Part shown: in pieces, positions 8,413-15,871 of the stretch | Position numbering within the stretch: the stretch's first letter is position 1 | Layout: every line of letters begins with the position of its first letter | Assembly: GCA_910584575.1 (NCBI GenBank) | Contig: CAJUBG010000024.1 | Span: forward strand, 1 to 53,234 | Reading direction: 5' to 3' | Length of the DNA stretch: 53,234 bases | From: an uncultured Dorea sp. | Lineage (GTDB): Bacteria; Bacillota; Clostridia; Lachnospirales; Lachnospiraceae | Notes under the pieces: generated by a model | What the model saw: the letters and a program-made list of their open reading frames with translations, nothing else | What the model was told of the DNA's origin: nothing | Database searches by the model: none | Translations under genes and position numbers: made by a program

Positions 8413-9882
8413 ATGAAATGCGAGTATTGCGGATATGAGATACCGGAAGGGATGTTATACTGTGAATCGTGCGGAAGGGAGGTACGCATTGTTCCGGATT
8501 ATAATCCCTTGGATGACATGCTTACTGAGCAGATAAGGGGTGCCATTAACGGCGAAGACGGGTATGAGGATTATCTTGACTATGGCCCGATTGGAGATAC
8601 GGATGGGAGAAGGGGCAGCGCAGGAAGGAATACAGGGCGGGGAACAGGCCGCGACATGGGGAGTGGAGTAGGCCGAAGCACCAGCCGTGATATACGGAAT
8701 GGAGTAAGCCGAAGCACCAGCCGAGATATGGGGAACGGAGTGGGCCGAAGCACCAGCCGTGACATGGGCGGGGGAGTGAGCCGAAGCACCAGCCGTGACA
8801 TGAGTGGAGTAGGCCGAAGCACCAGCCGTGACATGCGGAACGGAGTAAGCCGAAGCACCAGCCGAGATATGGGAGGGGTGAGCCGGAATACAGGCCCACG
8901 CCGGGGAAGCGCAACCGAAAACATGTCTGAGCGTGACCGAAAGCGCAGGCAGGCAGAGCGCAAAAAGGCAAAGCGGCGCAAAAGGATGGGATGCCTTCTT
9001 ATCCTGCTCTTAATCATTGCCGCGGCTTCGGGAGGCGCCGTCTATCTGTACCTGAACTCCTATCAGGGTATTATAAGCAGAGGGAACAAGGCGTTAAAGG
9101 CAGGAGAATTGAATCAGGCAATCGCCTATTTTGAACGGGGCATCCGTAAAGACGAGACGAAAGAAGATGCCTATATAGGATTGTCGAAGGTCTACATTGC
9201 CAAGAAGGACTTGGACTGGGCGGAATCTATTTTTCTTGAGGCGGTGAAAAAGCAGCCGAAGAACGCGAATATTTATCAGGCATACGTGGAATTCTATGTG
9301 GATACGGACCAGAAGGAGAAGATTCCGCTGCTTCTTGAGGATGTGGACGGGGAGGTTGCCGAGCATCTGGCGGGTTATATTGTTGCCGGCCCTGAGTTTA
9401 GCCTGGACGACAGTGAGATTTACGAGGATGTCCAGGAGTTGTCCCTGTCCACAGAGGAGGGACATACCATCTATTACACGGATGACGGAACCGAGGCTAC
9501 AATCCGCAGTAAGAAGTACACAGAGCCGATTCAGATTGGAGAAGGGGTAAACGAAATCTCTGCTCTGTCCGTTGACGAGAAGGGGGTTCCCGGCCTGCCG
9601 GTAAAGAAGACTTATACGGTTGAGCTTCCTATTGTGGACGCGCCGGCTGTGTCGCCGTCTACCGGCCAGTACAGCTTGGCGGTACAGATTGAGATTAAGG
9701 TGCCGGAGGGGTATACGGCTTATTATACCATGACCGGAGAAGAACCCTCGACGGCCTCCAGTAAGTATATGGGCCCCATAGATATGCCGGAGGGAGAGAC
9801 TCTGTTCAAGGCAATCCTTGTAAACGGGAAAGGCAGGACCAGCGGGGTTACCACCAGGAATTATGTGCTTGAATCTGAGTAG
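8413..9882 (+). CDS. zinc-ribbon, TPR and chitobiase-domain membrane protein
   Basis: 489 residues. A zinc ribbon CEYCGYEI...CESCG (C3/C6/C17/C20) is followed by a Ser/Arg/Gly repeat region (75-157), a basic stretch RKRRQAERKKAKRRKR, one membrane segment (about 192-213) and an extracytoplasmic part with TPR-like helices (about 218-300) and two chitobiase/beta-hexosaminidase C-terminal-type beta modules (about 335-405 and 410-487, each with a YYT motif: IYYTDDGTEATI and AYYTMTGEEPST). The arrangement suggests a type II membrane protein whose cytoplasmic tail senses or binds something through the zinc ribbon and whose outer part touches the envelope. Similar zinc-ribbon/TPR/CHB proteins occur in Lachnospiraceae; function unknown. 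Confidence 0.75.
   Translation: MKCEYCGYEIPEGMLYCESCGREVRIVPDYNPLDDMLTEQIRGAINGEDGYEDYLDYGPIGDTDGRRGSAGRNTGRGTGRDMGSGVGRSTSRDIRNGVSRSTSRDMGNGVGRSTSRDMGGGVSRSTSRDMSGVGRSTSRDMRNGVSRSTSRDMGGVSRNTGPRRGSATENMSERDRKRRQAERKKAKRRKRMGCLLILLLIIAAASGGAVYLYLNSYQGIISRGNKALKAGELNQAIAYFERGIRKDETKEDAYIGLSKVYIAKKDLDWAESIFLEAVKKQPKNANIYQAYVEFYVDTDQKEKIPLLLEDVDGEVAEHLAGYIVAGPEFSLDDSEIYEDVQELSLSTEEGHTIYYTDDGTEATIRSKKYTEPIQIGEGVNEISALSVDEKGVPGLPVKKTYTVELPIVDAPAVSPSTGQYSLAVQIEIKVPEGYTAYYTMTGEEPSTASSKYMGPIDMPEGETLFKAILVNGKGRTSGVTTRNYVLESE
8635..8880 (+). repeat. in-frame 36/33-bp minisatellite in the zinc-ribbon gene
   Basis: Seven tandem units encode 11-12 residues each (residues 75-157), consensus (G/S)RSTSRDM(G/R)NGV. 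Two units are 33 bp and lack one residue. The DNA copies are near identical (cgaagcaccagccgtgacat recurs), which points to recent expansion by slippage or unequal crossover, always in frame. Confidence 0.9.
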
Positions 9883-9926
9883 AATACTCTTAAAAGAGTG
9901 TTTATAGATAAGAAAGGAGAAAAATT

Positions 9927-10082
9927 ATGAAGTATGTATGTGATGTATGTGGATGGGAGTATGACGAGGAGGCTGGATATCCGGAGGGAAATATCGAGCC
10001 GGGAACAAAGTGGGAGGATGTGCCGGAGGATTTCGTGTGCCCTCTCTGTATGGTAGGGAAGGATCAGTTCTCTGAGGCGTAA
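9927..10082 (+). CDS. rubredoxin
   Basis: 51-residue small iron-sulfur protein. Two CxxC pairs, CDVCGW (C5/C8) and CPLCMVGK (C38/C41), hold a single Fe; YDEEAGYPEGNIEPGTKWEDVPEDF is the classical rubredoxin spacer read in pieces. It carries electrons in the cytoplasm, often to oxygen or peroxide detoxifying enzymes in anaerobes. ATG 9927 has AGAAAGGAG upstream. It is a single-gene unit ended by a strong terminator; no rubrerythrin or superoxide reductase gene is adjacent. Confidence 0.95.
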   Translation: MKYVCDVCGWEYDEEAGYPEGNIEPGTKWEDVPEDFVCPLCMVGKDQFSEA

Positions 10083-10114
10083 AGCCAGGACAAGGTCCAA
10101 GAGCAGGATAAATG

Positions 10115-10158
10115 AAAAGCAGGGTATAGGAGGCTTCTCTTTCTATGCCTTGCTTTTT
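10115..10158 (+). terminator. terminator after rubredoxin
   Basis: A 15-bp stem pairs 10115-10129 with 10143-10157 (two G-T pairs, 13-nt loop); its 3' side ends in a run of five T. Confidence 0.85.
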
Positions 10159-10184
10159 ATAGTGAAAAAATTCCAAATTATACC

Positions 10185-10213
10185 TGGAAAAACAAAATAC
10201 TCTATGATATAGT
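10185..10213 (+). promoter_or_regulatory. sigma-A promoter for the chemotaxis receptor
   Basis: TGGAAA (10185-10190), 17 nt, TATAGT (10208-10213), with TG one base before the -10 (extended -10). No sigma-D GCCGATAA element was found in this gap. Confidence 0.5.
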
Positions 10214-10287
10214 ATATTCTGCCTACACTTTTATAGCTGCATCTTGAACAGCTAAGAAAATTTTAGAAATACATAAGGAGCATGGTA

Positions 10288-11943
10288 ATGAAAAAGTTAA
10301 AAATTCGAGGGAAACTGACATTGGGCTTTGGGCTTCTGCTGATTATTTTGATTGTGATGAACGCATTTTCACTTTCAAATTTACGAGGTATTTCAAATCT
10401 TTCTGTTGATTTGTATGCGGGCCCGCATATGAGTGCGCTTTCCTCTGTCGCACTGCTAAAAGATGTTTATAGAATAGAAAATGCAGCCGATAAGATGCTG
10501 TTGACAGGTGACAGCCAGCCAACGGATGATTACGAGAAAGCCAGCCAGAGTATTGAGAAGGAATTGACTGCGATTCGGGAAACGGGCGTGATTGATGATG
10601 AGCTGATAACGGCTTTTGAGGAAAAGCTTTCCGCATTGAAAGCGTCGTATGCTGAGATTAGCCGTTTATTATCCGAACAAGAACAGCCTCAGGTGACAGA
10701 TGCGGTGGAGCAGTTTGAAGGATTGGCCGCTGAGACGACGTCGATTGCACAGGAGATATCTGTCGCTTCACAGGCAAAAGCAGAAGGTTTTAAAAACCAG
10801 GCGGTTTCACAGGCCAACCGCAGCATCATTATTCAGGACGTTTTATTTGCTGTGATCGTGCTTGCCTCTCTGCTGATTTCTTATAAAATGTCGCTAATCA
10901 TTACTGTACCTCTCAAAAAACTGTCCCAGGGGATGCAGCAGGTTTCAGAGGGTCATCTGGAAATCGATTTCGACAGCTTAGGGCAGGATGAACTTGGGAT
11001 ACTTTCCCGTCAGCTAAATGCAACGATATTCAATATCCGACAGTATGTGGAGGATATTTCTTTTGTGTTGGGCGGTATTTCCAACGGCGATATTTCTATG
11101 GAAATCGAAAGGGAATACATTGGGGACTTTGAGGAAATCAAGAAATCCCTCAACCTGATCCTCGATTCCCTAAATGATACGATTGGACAACTCCACCGTT
11201 GTTGTACGCAGGTTCGGGCAGGCTCGGAGAACCTTGCATCCAATTCCCAGACGTTGGCGCAGGGCTCTACCGAACAGACCGCCGCAGTGGAATCTTTTAA
11301 AATGTCATTAGATAAAGTCGCGGACTTAACCCGAAAGGATGGCGAGAATGCCGCCCATGTCAAGCAGATTTCGGGACAAGCATGGGAGGTTGTCGTCCAA
11401 AGCAACCGTCAGATGGATGATATGGTTCAGGCCATGGGGGAGATTGGGGCATCATCACAGGAGATTGCAAAAGTAATCAAAATCATTGATGATATTGCTT
11501 TCCAGACAAATATCCTGGCACTCAATGCAGCGGTAGAAGCTGCGCGCGCCGGCGAATCGGGCAAAGGCTTTGCGGTAGTTGCGGATGAAGTGCGCAATCT
11601 TGCGGGCAAGAGCGCAGAAGCTGCCAGCTCTACCGCGGAAATGATTGAAAAATCAGCATTAGCGGTGGAACATGGGATTCAGGTGGCTGACGCGACGGTT
11701 CAATCCATGAAGCAGGTGGGGGACAATGTGCAGTCAATGGCAGAGCTTTTAGGGGATATCGATCAGTCTACGAATGAGCAGGCAGATGCATTTGCGCGTA
11801 TGGTAGATTCGGTTTCTCAGATTAGCGGAGTCGTACATGCCAATGCAGCGGCTGCCGAAGAAAATTCTGCCGCATCCAGGGAGTTGTCCGAGCAGGCAAG
11901 GATACTGGAAAGCCTGGTCAAAAAATTCTCCACCAGAAAATAA
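10288..11943 (+). CDS. methyl-accepting chemotaxis protein
   Basis: 551 residues from ATG 10288; AAGGAG at 10275-10280 rules against the in-frame ATG at 10282, only 1 nt away. TM1 is at about 8-28, then a four-helix-bundle-type sensor domain (about 30-183), TM2 (about 184-206), HAMP (205-260) with a second HAMP-like stretch to about 305, and the cytoplasmic signalling coiled coil. The hairpin tip contains QTNILALNAAVEAARAG (from residue 406) and GKGFAVVADEVRNLA, which bind CheA/CheW in all such receptors. Its ligand cannot be told from sequence. It is monocistronic, flanked by terminators, and fits a motile organism (compare yjfB with its sigma-D promoter). Confidence 0.95.
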   Translation: MKKLKIRGKLTLGFGLLLIILIVMNAFSLSNLRGISNLSVDLYAGPHMSALSSVALLKDVYRIENAADKMLLTGDSQPTDDYEKASQSIEKELTAIRETGVIDDELITAFEEKLSALKASYAEISRLLSEQEQPQVTDAVEQFEGLAAETTSIAQEISVASQAKAEGFKNQAVSQANRSIIIQDVLFAVIVLASLLISYKMSLIITVPLKKLSQGMQQVSEGHLEIDFDSLGQDELGILSRQLNATIFNIRQYVEDISFVLGGISNGDISMEIEREYIGDFEEIKKSLNLILDSLNDTIGQLHRCCTQVRAGSENLASNSQTLAQGSTEQTAAVESFKMSLDKVADLTRKDGENAAHVKQISGQAWEVVVQSNRQMDDMVQAMGEIGASSQEIAKVIKIIDDIAFQTNILALNAAVEAARAGESGKGFAVVADEVRNLAGKSAEAASSTAEMIEKSALAVEHGIQVADATVQSMKQVGDNVQSMAELLGDIDQSTNEQADAFARMVDSVSQISGVVHANAAAAEENSAASRELSEQARILESLVKKFSTRK

Positions 11944-11982
11944 TTATCTGAATAAAGATGAAAAGGAAAGTGAATTTGGGAG

Positions 11983-12018
11983 ATATGACAATCCGGAGAA
12001 AGGATTGTCATATTTTTT
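11983..12018 (+). terminator. terminator after the chemotaxis receptor
   Basis: A perfect 12-bp stem (11983-11994 with 12002-12013), a 7-nt loop and a run of six T. Confidence 0.92.
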
Positions 12019-12070
12019 ATAAATACTTATTACAATGATAGTAATAGAGTAAATTATGAGGAGTAAGAGT

Positions 12071-13396
12071 ATGAAATCTATTGTGGCAATGCTGCTTACA
12101 GCCTTGCTGTGTGTACAGCCGGTGTATGGGATGGAGGCGAAGGAGACGATTCTGTATACGGATGTACAAGGAGAGGAGGCGAAGGAGAGCGAAGGCACAG
12201 GGGAAAAGAAAGAGAAGCCGGATGGAGCCGAAGACCAGAAGGAGACGGAGGAAATTGCTGTAAAGCGCAAGGAGGATATCCAGGAGGCAGGGGATTCAGG
12301 CAGCGTAGCGGCGGGGCAGGTGGAGGTTTCTGCGCCTTCTGCGATTCTGATGGAGTCCTCCACAGGGCAGGTGATTTTTGAGAAGGATGCGGATACACAG
12401 CGCCCTCCGGCCAGTGTGACAAAGGTTATGACGCTTCTGCTGATTTTTGATGCGTTAGGTGACGGGAAGATTAAGCTGGAGGATCAGGTGACTACTTCAG
12501 AATACGCAGCGTCCATGGGCGGCTCCCAGGTGTTTTTAGAGCCAGGCGAGGTGCAGACGGTGGATACGCTGATTAAGTGTATCTCTGTGGCAAGTGCAAA
12601 CGACGCATGTGTGGCAATGGCAGAGTATATCTGCGGCAGTGAAGATGAATTCGTGGCACAGATGAACAAAAGGGCCGAAGGGCTTGGAATGACGAATACC
12701 CATTTTGTCAACTGTAATGGACTGGACGCGGACGGACACCTGACAACTGCCAGGGATATTGCGCTGATGTCAAGGGAATTGATTACAGCGTACCCTCAGA
12801 TTCACGATTACTGCACCATCTGGATGGAGAATATTACCCACACAACGAAGAAGGGAACCTCTGAATTCGGTCTCTCCAACACGAATAAACTAATCCGTCA
12901 GTATGAATATGCCACTGGTCTGAAAACGGGCTCTACCAGCAAGGCAAAGTTCTGTGTATCCGCCACGGCGAAAAAGGACGACACAGAGCTGATTGCGGTC
13001 ATTATGGCGGCAGAGGACAGCAAAGCCCGTGTAAAGGACGCTATTACTCTCTGTAACTATGGCTTTGGAAAATGCAACAAGTACCAGGAGGAGGGGATAA
13101 AGCCCGTCAAGCCAGTGAAGCTGTCAAGAGGAGTGAAAGCAACCGTCAAGGCTTCTCAGGAGGAGCCGTTTACATATATCGATACCACTGGGGCAGATTT
13201 GAAAGGGATGGAGAGAAAAGTGTCGGTGGATAAGAAACTTAAGGCGCCGATTAAGAAGGGCGATAAAGTAGGAGAAGTGGAGTATTACCTAAATGGCGCC
13301 AAGGTAGGAAGCCGGAATATCGTTGCGTCTGAGACGGTGGAGGCAATCAGTTACCAGAGCGCTCTGTTGGATACAATCGAAGCCTGGCTGCTGTGA
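12071..13396 (+). CDS. D-alanyl-D-alanine carboxypeptidase (PBP5/DacF type)
   Basis: 441 residues from ATG 12071, 7 nt after GAGGAG; the ATG five codons earlier lacks a ribosome site. A signal peptide (about 1-20) is followed by a Glu/Lys-rich linker (to about 85), then the peptidase S11 domain with SVTK (S115/K118), SAN (S175-N177) and KTG (K285-G287), and a C-terminal PBP5-associated beta domain (about 345-420). The enzyme trims the terminal D-Ala from peptidoglycan stem peptides outside the membrane. In Firmicutes such genes include dacA and the sporulation dacF; there is no sigma-F/G promoter here to decide. Monocistronic, ending in a terminator. Confidence 0.93.
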   Translation: MKSIVAMLLTALLCVQPVYGMEAKETILYTDVQGEEAKESEGTGEKKEKPDGAEDQKETEEIAVKRKEDIQEAGDSGSVAAGQVEVSAPSAILMESSTGQVIFEKDADTQRPPASVTKVMTLLLIFDALGDGKIKLEDQVTTSEYAASMGGSQVFLEPGEVQTVDTLIKCISVASANDACVAMAEYICGSEDEFVAQMNKRAEGLGMTNTHFVNCNGLDADGHLTTARDIALMSRELITAYPQIHDYCTIWMENITHTTKKGTSEFGLSNTNKLIRQYEYATGLKTGSTSKAKFCVSATAKKDDTELIAVIMAAEDSKARVKDAITLCNYGFGKCNKYQEEGIKPVKPVKLSRGVKATVKASQEEPFTYIDTTGADLKGMERKVSVDKKLKAPIKKGDKVGEVEYYLNGAKVGSRNIVASETVEAISYQSALLDTIEAWLL

Positions 13397-13404
13397 GATA
13401 CGTT

Positions 13405-13452
13405 CAAAAGCCCGTAAAGGCAAGGAATTCTGCCTTGGCGGGCTTTTGCATT
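13405..13452. terminator. terminator between converging genes
   Basis: Stem CAAAAGCCCG...AGGCA (13405-13422) pairs with TGCCTTGGCGGGCTTTTG (13431-13448) except for one mismatch and one G-T pair. T-rich flanks exist on both strands, so it may serve both dacF (+) and the AAA ATPase gene (-). Confidence 0.85.
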
Positions 13453-13462
13453 TTCATAGGGT

Positions 13463-14491
13463 CTAATCTTCTTTCAAATAGCTGTATTCTGGTTCGTCAT
13501 GTTCAATATCAATAATTCTGACATCCTTCGAGGAGGCAGGCAACTCCTGGGAATGTGTGGCTGCGATAAACTGCACATTGGGGAATACTGCGCGAAGCGA
13601 GTTAATAACATTTCCGTGTAAGTGGGAATCTAAGTGCATATCCAATTCGTCAATCAATACAACTCCCTTTGATTTCGCAATGTCCTCCTGCTTATGGGGA
13701 TTCAGTAAGGCCATACGGCAGGCAATATCAAAAACCATCCAGATTAAGGACTGGAAGCCTGCGCTTTGATGCCCCACAGGAAGGATGGTATCTTTGACCT
13801 GGTACATGAGTTCATCCAGCTTCTTATCATAAAAGAAGGTGTAAGTCTCTCCTGTATTCATCTGGTTTGCGAAATCTGCCATTGTGTTCATGACTGCTTC
13901 ATATTCCACGGTATTCTCCATCTTTGAGCACCAGTTGAACAGGAATCTTTGATTCGTCAATTCTGATAAAGTATCCATATAACCGACTGTTCTTGCGTAT
14001 TTTTTCCGGAAAATATTTTCCGACTTTTCTAATCTCAACGAGGAGGCTCTCCCCACCCCCTGGAAGCTTAATACAGGCAGGTCTAATTCAGCTTTCTTGG
14101 CGAGACGCCGAAGGACGGCGGTAGTGTCTTTTGGCTGAATCGAGGTCTTGGAAGCATGGATGCTGGTCCGGCTCATAATCCAGCGGACGGGGATCTTCAT
14201 CCCCTCAACGCTTGCCACCAAGGTAACCTCAACCGGAACATTGTAGCTGCATTCTAACGTGCCGGCGCTGGTTGCGCTGTAAACTTTGCTGACCTCATCT
14301 CTGGTAAAATGTGTCATGGAAAAACCTTCGATTCCGGAAAGTATTCCGGAAAGACCTGTGGTGAGGGCGTTAAGAATCGAAGTCTTCCCTTTTCCGTTTC
14401 TTCCTTTTATTAGCTGAAAGCCTGGTTCAAATTCCAGACGTAATTGTTCAATTCCTCTAAAATTCGTTATCTGCGCATTGATTAAATGCAT
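13463..14491 (-). CDS. AAA/OLD-like ATPase, lone
   Basis: 342 residues; ATG at 14491 has a strong AGGAGGTG. It is an SMC/ABC-like P-loop ATPase of the AAA_21/AAA_23 type: Walker A GRNGKGKTS (30-38), an ABC-like signature region around HQSAGFQSLIW, Walker B VVLIDELD (D281/E282), D-loop MHLDSH and a switch histidine H313 in AATHSQ. The last 25 residues are short and carry no TOPRIM or HNH domain. Such ATPases occur in anti-phage systems (OLD, Septu, Gabija, retron and PARIS-type) but usually with a nuclease partner; none is adjacent. It is the only real chromosomal minus-strand gene in the window and lies beside two gene scars, so it is probably acquired. Function unknown. Confidence 0.82.
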   Translation of the reverse strand: MHLINAQITNFRGIEQLRLEFEPGFQLIKGRNGKGKTSILNALTTGLSGILSGIEGFSMTHFTRDEVSKVYSATSAGTLECSYNVPVEVTLVASVEGMKIPVRWIMSRTSIHASKTSIQPKDTTAVLRRLAKKAELDLPVLSFQGVGRASSLRLEKSENIFRKKYARTVGYMDTLSELTNQRFLFNWCSKMENTVEYEAVMNTMADFANQMNTGETYTFFYDKKLDELMYQVKDTILPVGHQSAGFQSLIWMVFDIACRMALLNPHKQEDIAKSKGVVLIDELDMHLDSHLHGNVINSLRAVFPNVQFIAATHSQELPASSKDVRIIDIEHDEPEYSYLKED

Positions 14492-14540
14492 GGTACACCT
14501 CCTGAAATGTTGCTGATTAAGTACGATTGTACTAGACATA

Positions 14541-14569
14541 AGTATAATCTTTTTTGGGGGGTTTAGCAA
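14541..14569 (-). promoter_or_regulatory. sigma-A promoter for the AAA ATPase gene
   Basis: On the minus strand: TTGCTA (14569-14564), a 17-nt spacer, TATACT (14546-14541). The start codon lies 50 nt downstream with a strong ribosome site, so the gene looks well expressed on its own. Confidence 0.65.
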
Positions 14570-14626
14570 TGGATAAATTGGGAATTTGGGCTATTTTGTA
14601 AAAGGAATCATATAGAGTATAACAAA

Positions 14627-14653
14627 TTTCGCAGAGTATCATCCTCTGCGAAA
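14627..14653. terminator. hairpin left of the gene scars
   Basis: A perfect 10-bp stem TTTCGCAGAG/CTCTGCGAAA with a 7-nt loop. It has no long T run, and no intact gene now ends here; it may be the terminator of a lost gene. Confidence 0.4.
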
Positions 14654-14706
14654 AATATTTCTAAAGAATATATTTAATGAACTAAAATTTTGATAAGGAG
14701 TAGCCT

Positions 14707-14826
14707 ATGATTGTTCTTGTGATAGCGCCTCATCCGGATGATGAGATTCTGGGAGTACACAGACAGGTCTCAGATACGAGAAAAAAGAAAGGCGGGTTAA
14801 TATGTGTTTGGCAATTCAGGAAATGA
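14707..14826 (+). pseudogene. PIG-L/LmbE deacetylase remnant
   Basis: A 39-codon frame with AAGGAG 6 nt before ATG 14707. The first 16 residues, MIVLVIAPHPDDEILG, are the N terminus of a PIG-L (LmbE) family zinc deacetylase including the metal-binding PDDE. After that the family continues with GCGG, but here the reading changes to unrelated sequence and stops. About 200 residues are missing, so the gene was cut at about 14752-14757. Confidence 0.7.
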
Positions 14827-14972
14827 GGGAGGAAGAACGTCTTGCGGGCATTGACCAGGTAAATCGTTTGAACCGTTTACTGGTAAGTAATGAGAAATAT
14901 GACGAATTAGAAAGATCAACGAAGGATAAGGAATACCAGAAGCAGCTTTTTGAAAAGTATGGTATTATCTAA
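14745..14972 (+). pseudogene. C-terminal remnant of a second gene, possibly Rpn-type
   Basis: This frame is open from 14745 and reads into a 56-codon stretch from ATG 14802 ending at 14972 (begins MCLAIQEMREEERLAG, ends KQLFEKYGII). The pattern (MC.AI.EM.EE, then an N-L-N/L-L helix, then STKDKEYQKQLFEKYG) resembles the tails of PD-(D/E)XK Rpn-family transposase/nuclease proteins common in Lachnospiraceae. The in-frame residues before the ATG (LRYEKKERRVN) also look like coding sequence, so this is a 3' fragment fused to the PIG-L start. The assignment is tentative. Confidence 0.45.
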
Positions 14973-14994
14973 CAGCATAAACAAGCTTAAAACC

Positions 14995-15046
14995 AAAGAG
15001 GGGGCATCTGGAAGCAATATACCATTTTCCAGACACCCCCTCTTTT
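14995..15046 (+). terminator. terminator after the gene scars
   Basis: AAAGAGGGGG...TCTGGA (14995-15012) pairs with TCCAGA...CCCCCTCTTT (15028-15045) with a 2-bp internal mismatch, followed by a short T run. Confidence 0.8.
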
Positions 15047-15104
15047 TCTATATCCCTTCACCCTTTTTTCACATTTCCACCATATTTTTCCCACACTTTC
15101 CCCT

Positions 15105-15110
15105 TATAAT
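15105..15110 (+). promoter_or_regulatory. possible -10 box for the VTC operon
   Basis: A perfect TATAAT lies 33 nt before the VTC start codon, in an otherwise pyrimidine-rich stretch; no convincing -35 was found at 16-18 nt. Confidence 0.35.
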
Positions 15111-15142
15111 AACCAAGTAATATTTCAGCAAGGAGAGAAGCC

Positions 15143-15871
15143 ATGAGTAACCAGAATGTATTTGAGCGCGTAGAGAAAAAATACCGCTTAACCCAGAAGC
15201 AGTACGACCTGTTCCGAGACGCGGCATCGCAGAAAATCCGGATGAATGAATACGGCCTGCATACCATCCGCAATATTTACTACGACACCCCCAATTACGA
15301 GCTAATCCGCCGTTCCATCGACAAGCCGAAATATAAAGAAAAACTCCGCCTGCGGGGTTACGGGGAGATTCATGAGGACAGCGCCGTATTTCTTGAAATC
15401 AAGAAGAAGTACAGAGGCGTGGTCTATAAACGGCGGACGCAGCTTGCCATGATGCAGGCCCGCGCCTATCTGGAATCAGGAAACGTTACGGAGAAGAAAA
15501 ACCAGATTATGAAGGAGATTGATTATTTTATTCAATTTTACCGCCCAAAGCCCAGAGTCTACCTTGCCTACGACAGAGAGGCTTTTGTGGGGATAGAGGA
15601 CGAAAATCTTCGCATCACCATAGACCGCAACATCCGAAGCCGCAGCCACCGGTTGGAATTATCCTATGACGGAGAATGTGAAATGCTGAATCCGGGAGAG
15701 TACCTGATGGAAATAAAGGTAAAAGAGGCATACCCCATATGGCTTGCGGATTTGTTGGGAAAACTAAAGATTTATCCCACATCATTTTCAAAATACGGGG
15801 AAGTGTACGCCCAGGCTGTAAAAAATGAATCGGAAAGAGAGGAAAAGAGGATATGTTTACAAGCATACTAA
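15143..15871 (+). CDS. VTC-domain polyphosphate polymerase-like protein
   Basis: 242 residues of the triphosphate-tunnel (VTC/CYTH-like) fold. Basic and acidic beta-strand motifs line the tunnel: FERVEKKYRL (about 5-14), IYYDTPN, KEKLRLRGYG, FLEIKKKYRG, YKRRTQL, ITIDRNIRSR and LMEIKVKEAYPIW. In yeast Vtc4 this domain makes polyphosphate from ATP; bacterial stand-alone versions are mostly annotated by homology. GGAGAGAAG precedes ATG 15143. The DUF4956 gene starts inside its last 19 nt, and a Cthe_2159-type carbohydrate-binding lipoprotein follows; this trio recurs in clostridia, often with CotH kinases. No CotH gene is here. Confidence 0.88.
   Translation: MSNQNVFERVEKKYRLTQKQYDLFRDAASQKIRMNEYGLHTIRNIYYDTPNYELIRRSIDKPKYKEKLRLRGYGEIHEDSAVFLEIKKKYRGVVYKRRTQLAMMQARAYLESGNVTEKKNQIMKEIDYFIQFYRPKPRVYLAYDREAFVGIEDENLRITIDRNIRSRSHRLELSYDGECEMLNPGEYLMEIKVKEAYPIWLADLLGKLKIYPTSFSKYGEVYAQAVKNESEREEKRICLQAY

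Noticed and set aside
8635..8880. CRISPR-like regular repeats
   Set aside because: Units are contiguous, in frame and without unique spacers; they encode a protein repeat. The same applies to 24527-24799 and 17559-17716.
10160..10287. Sigma-D promoter for the chemotaxis receptor
   Set aside because: No GCCGATAA in the gap. A GCCGATAAG does occur inside the coding sequence near 10488, but it lies downstream of the start codon and no TAAA element is placed correctly.
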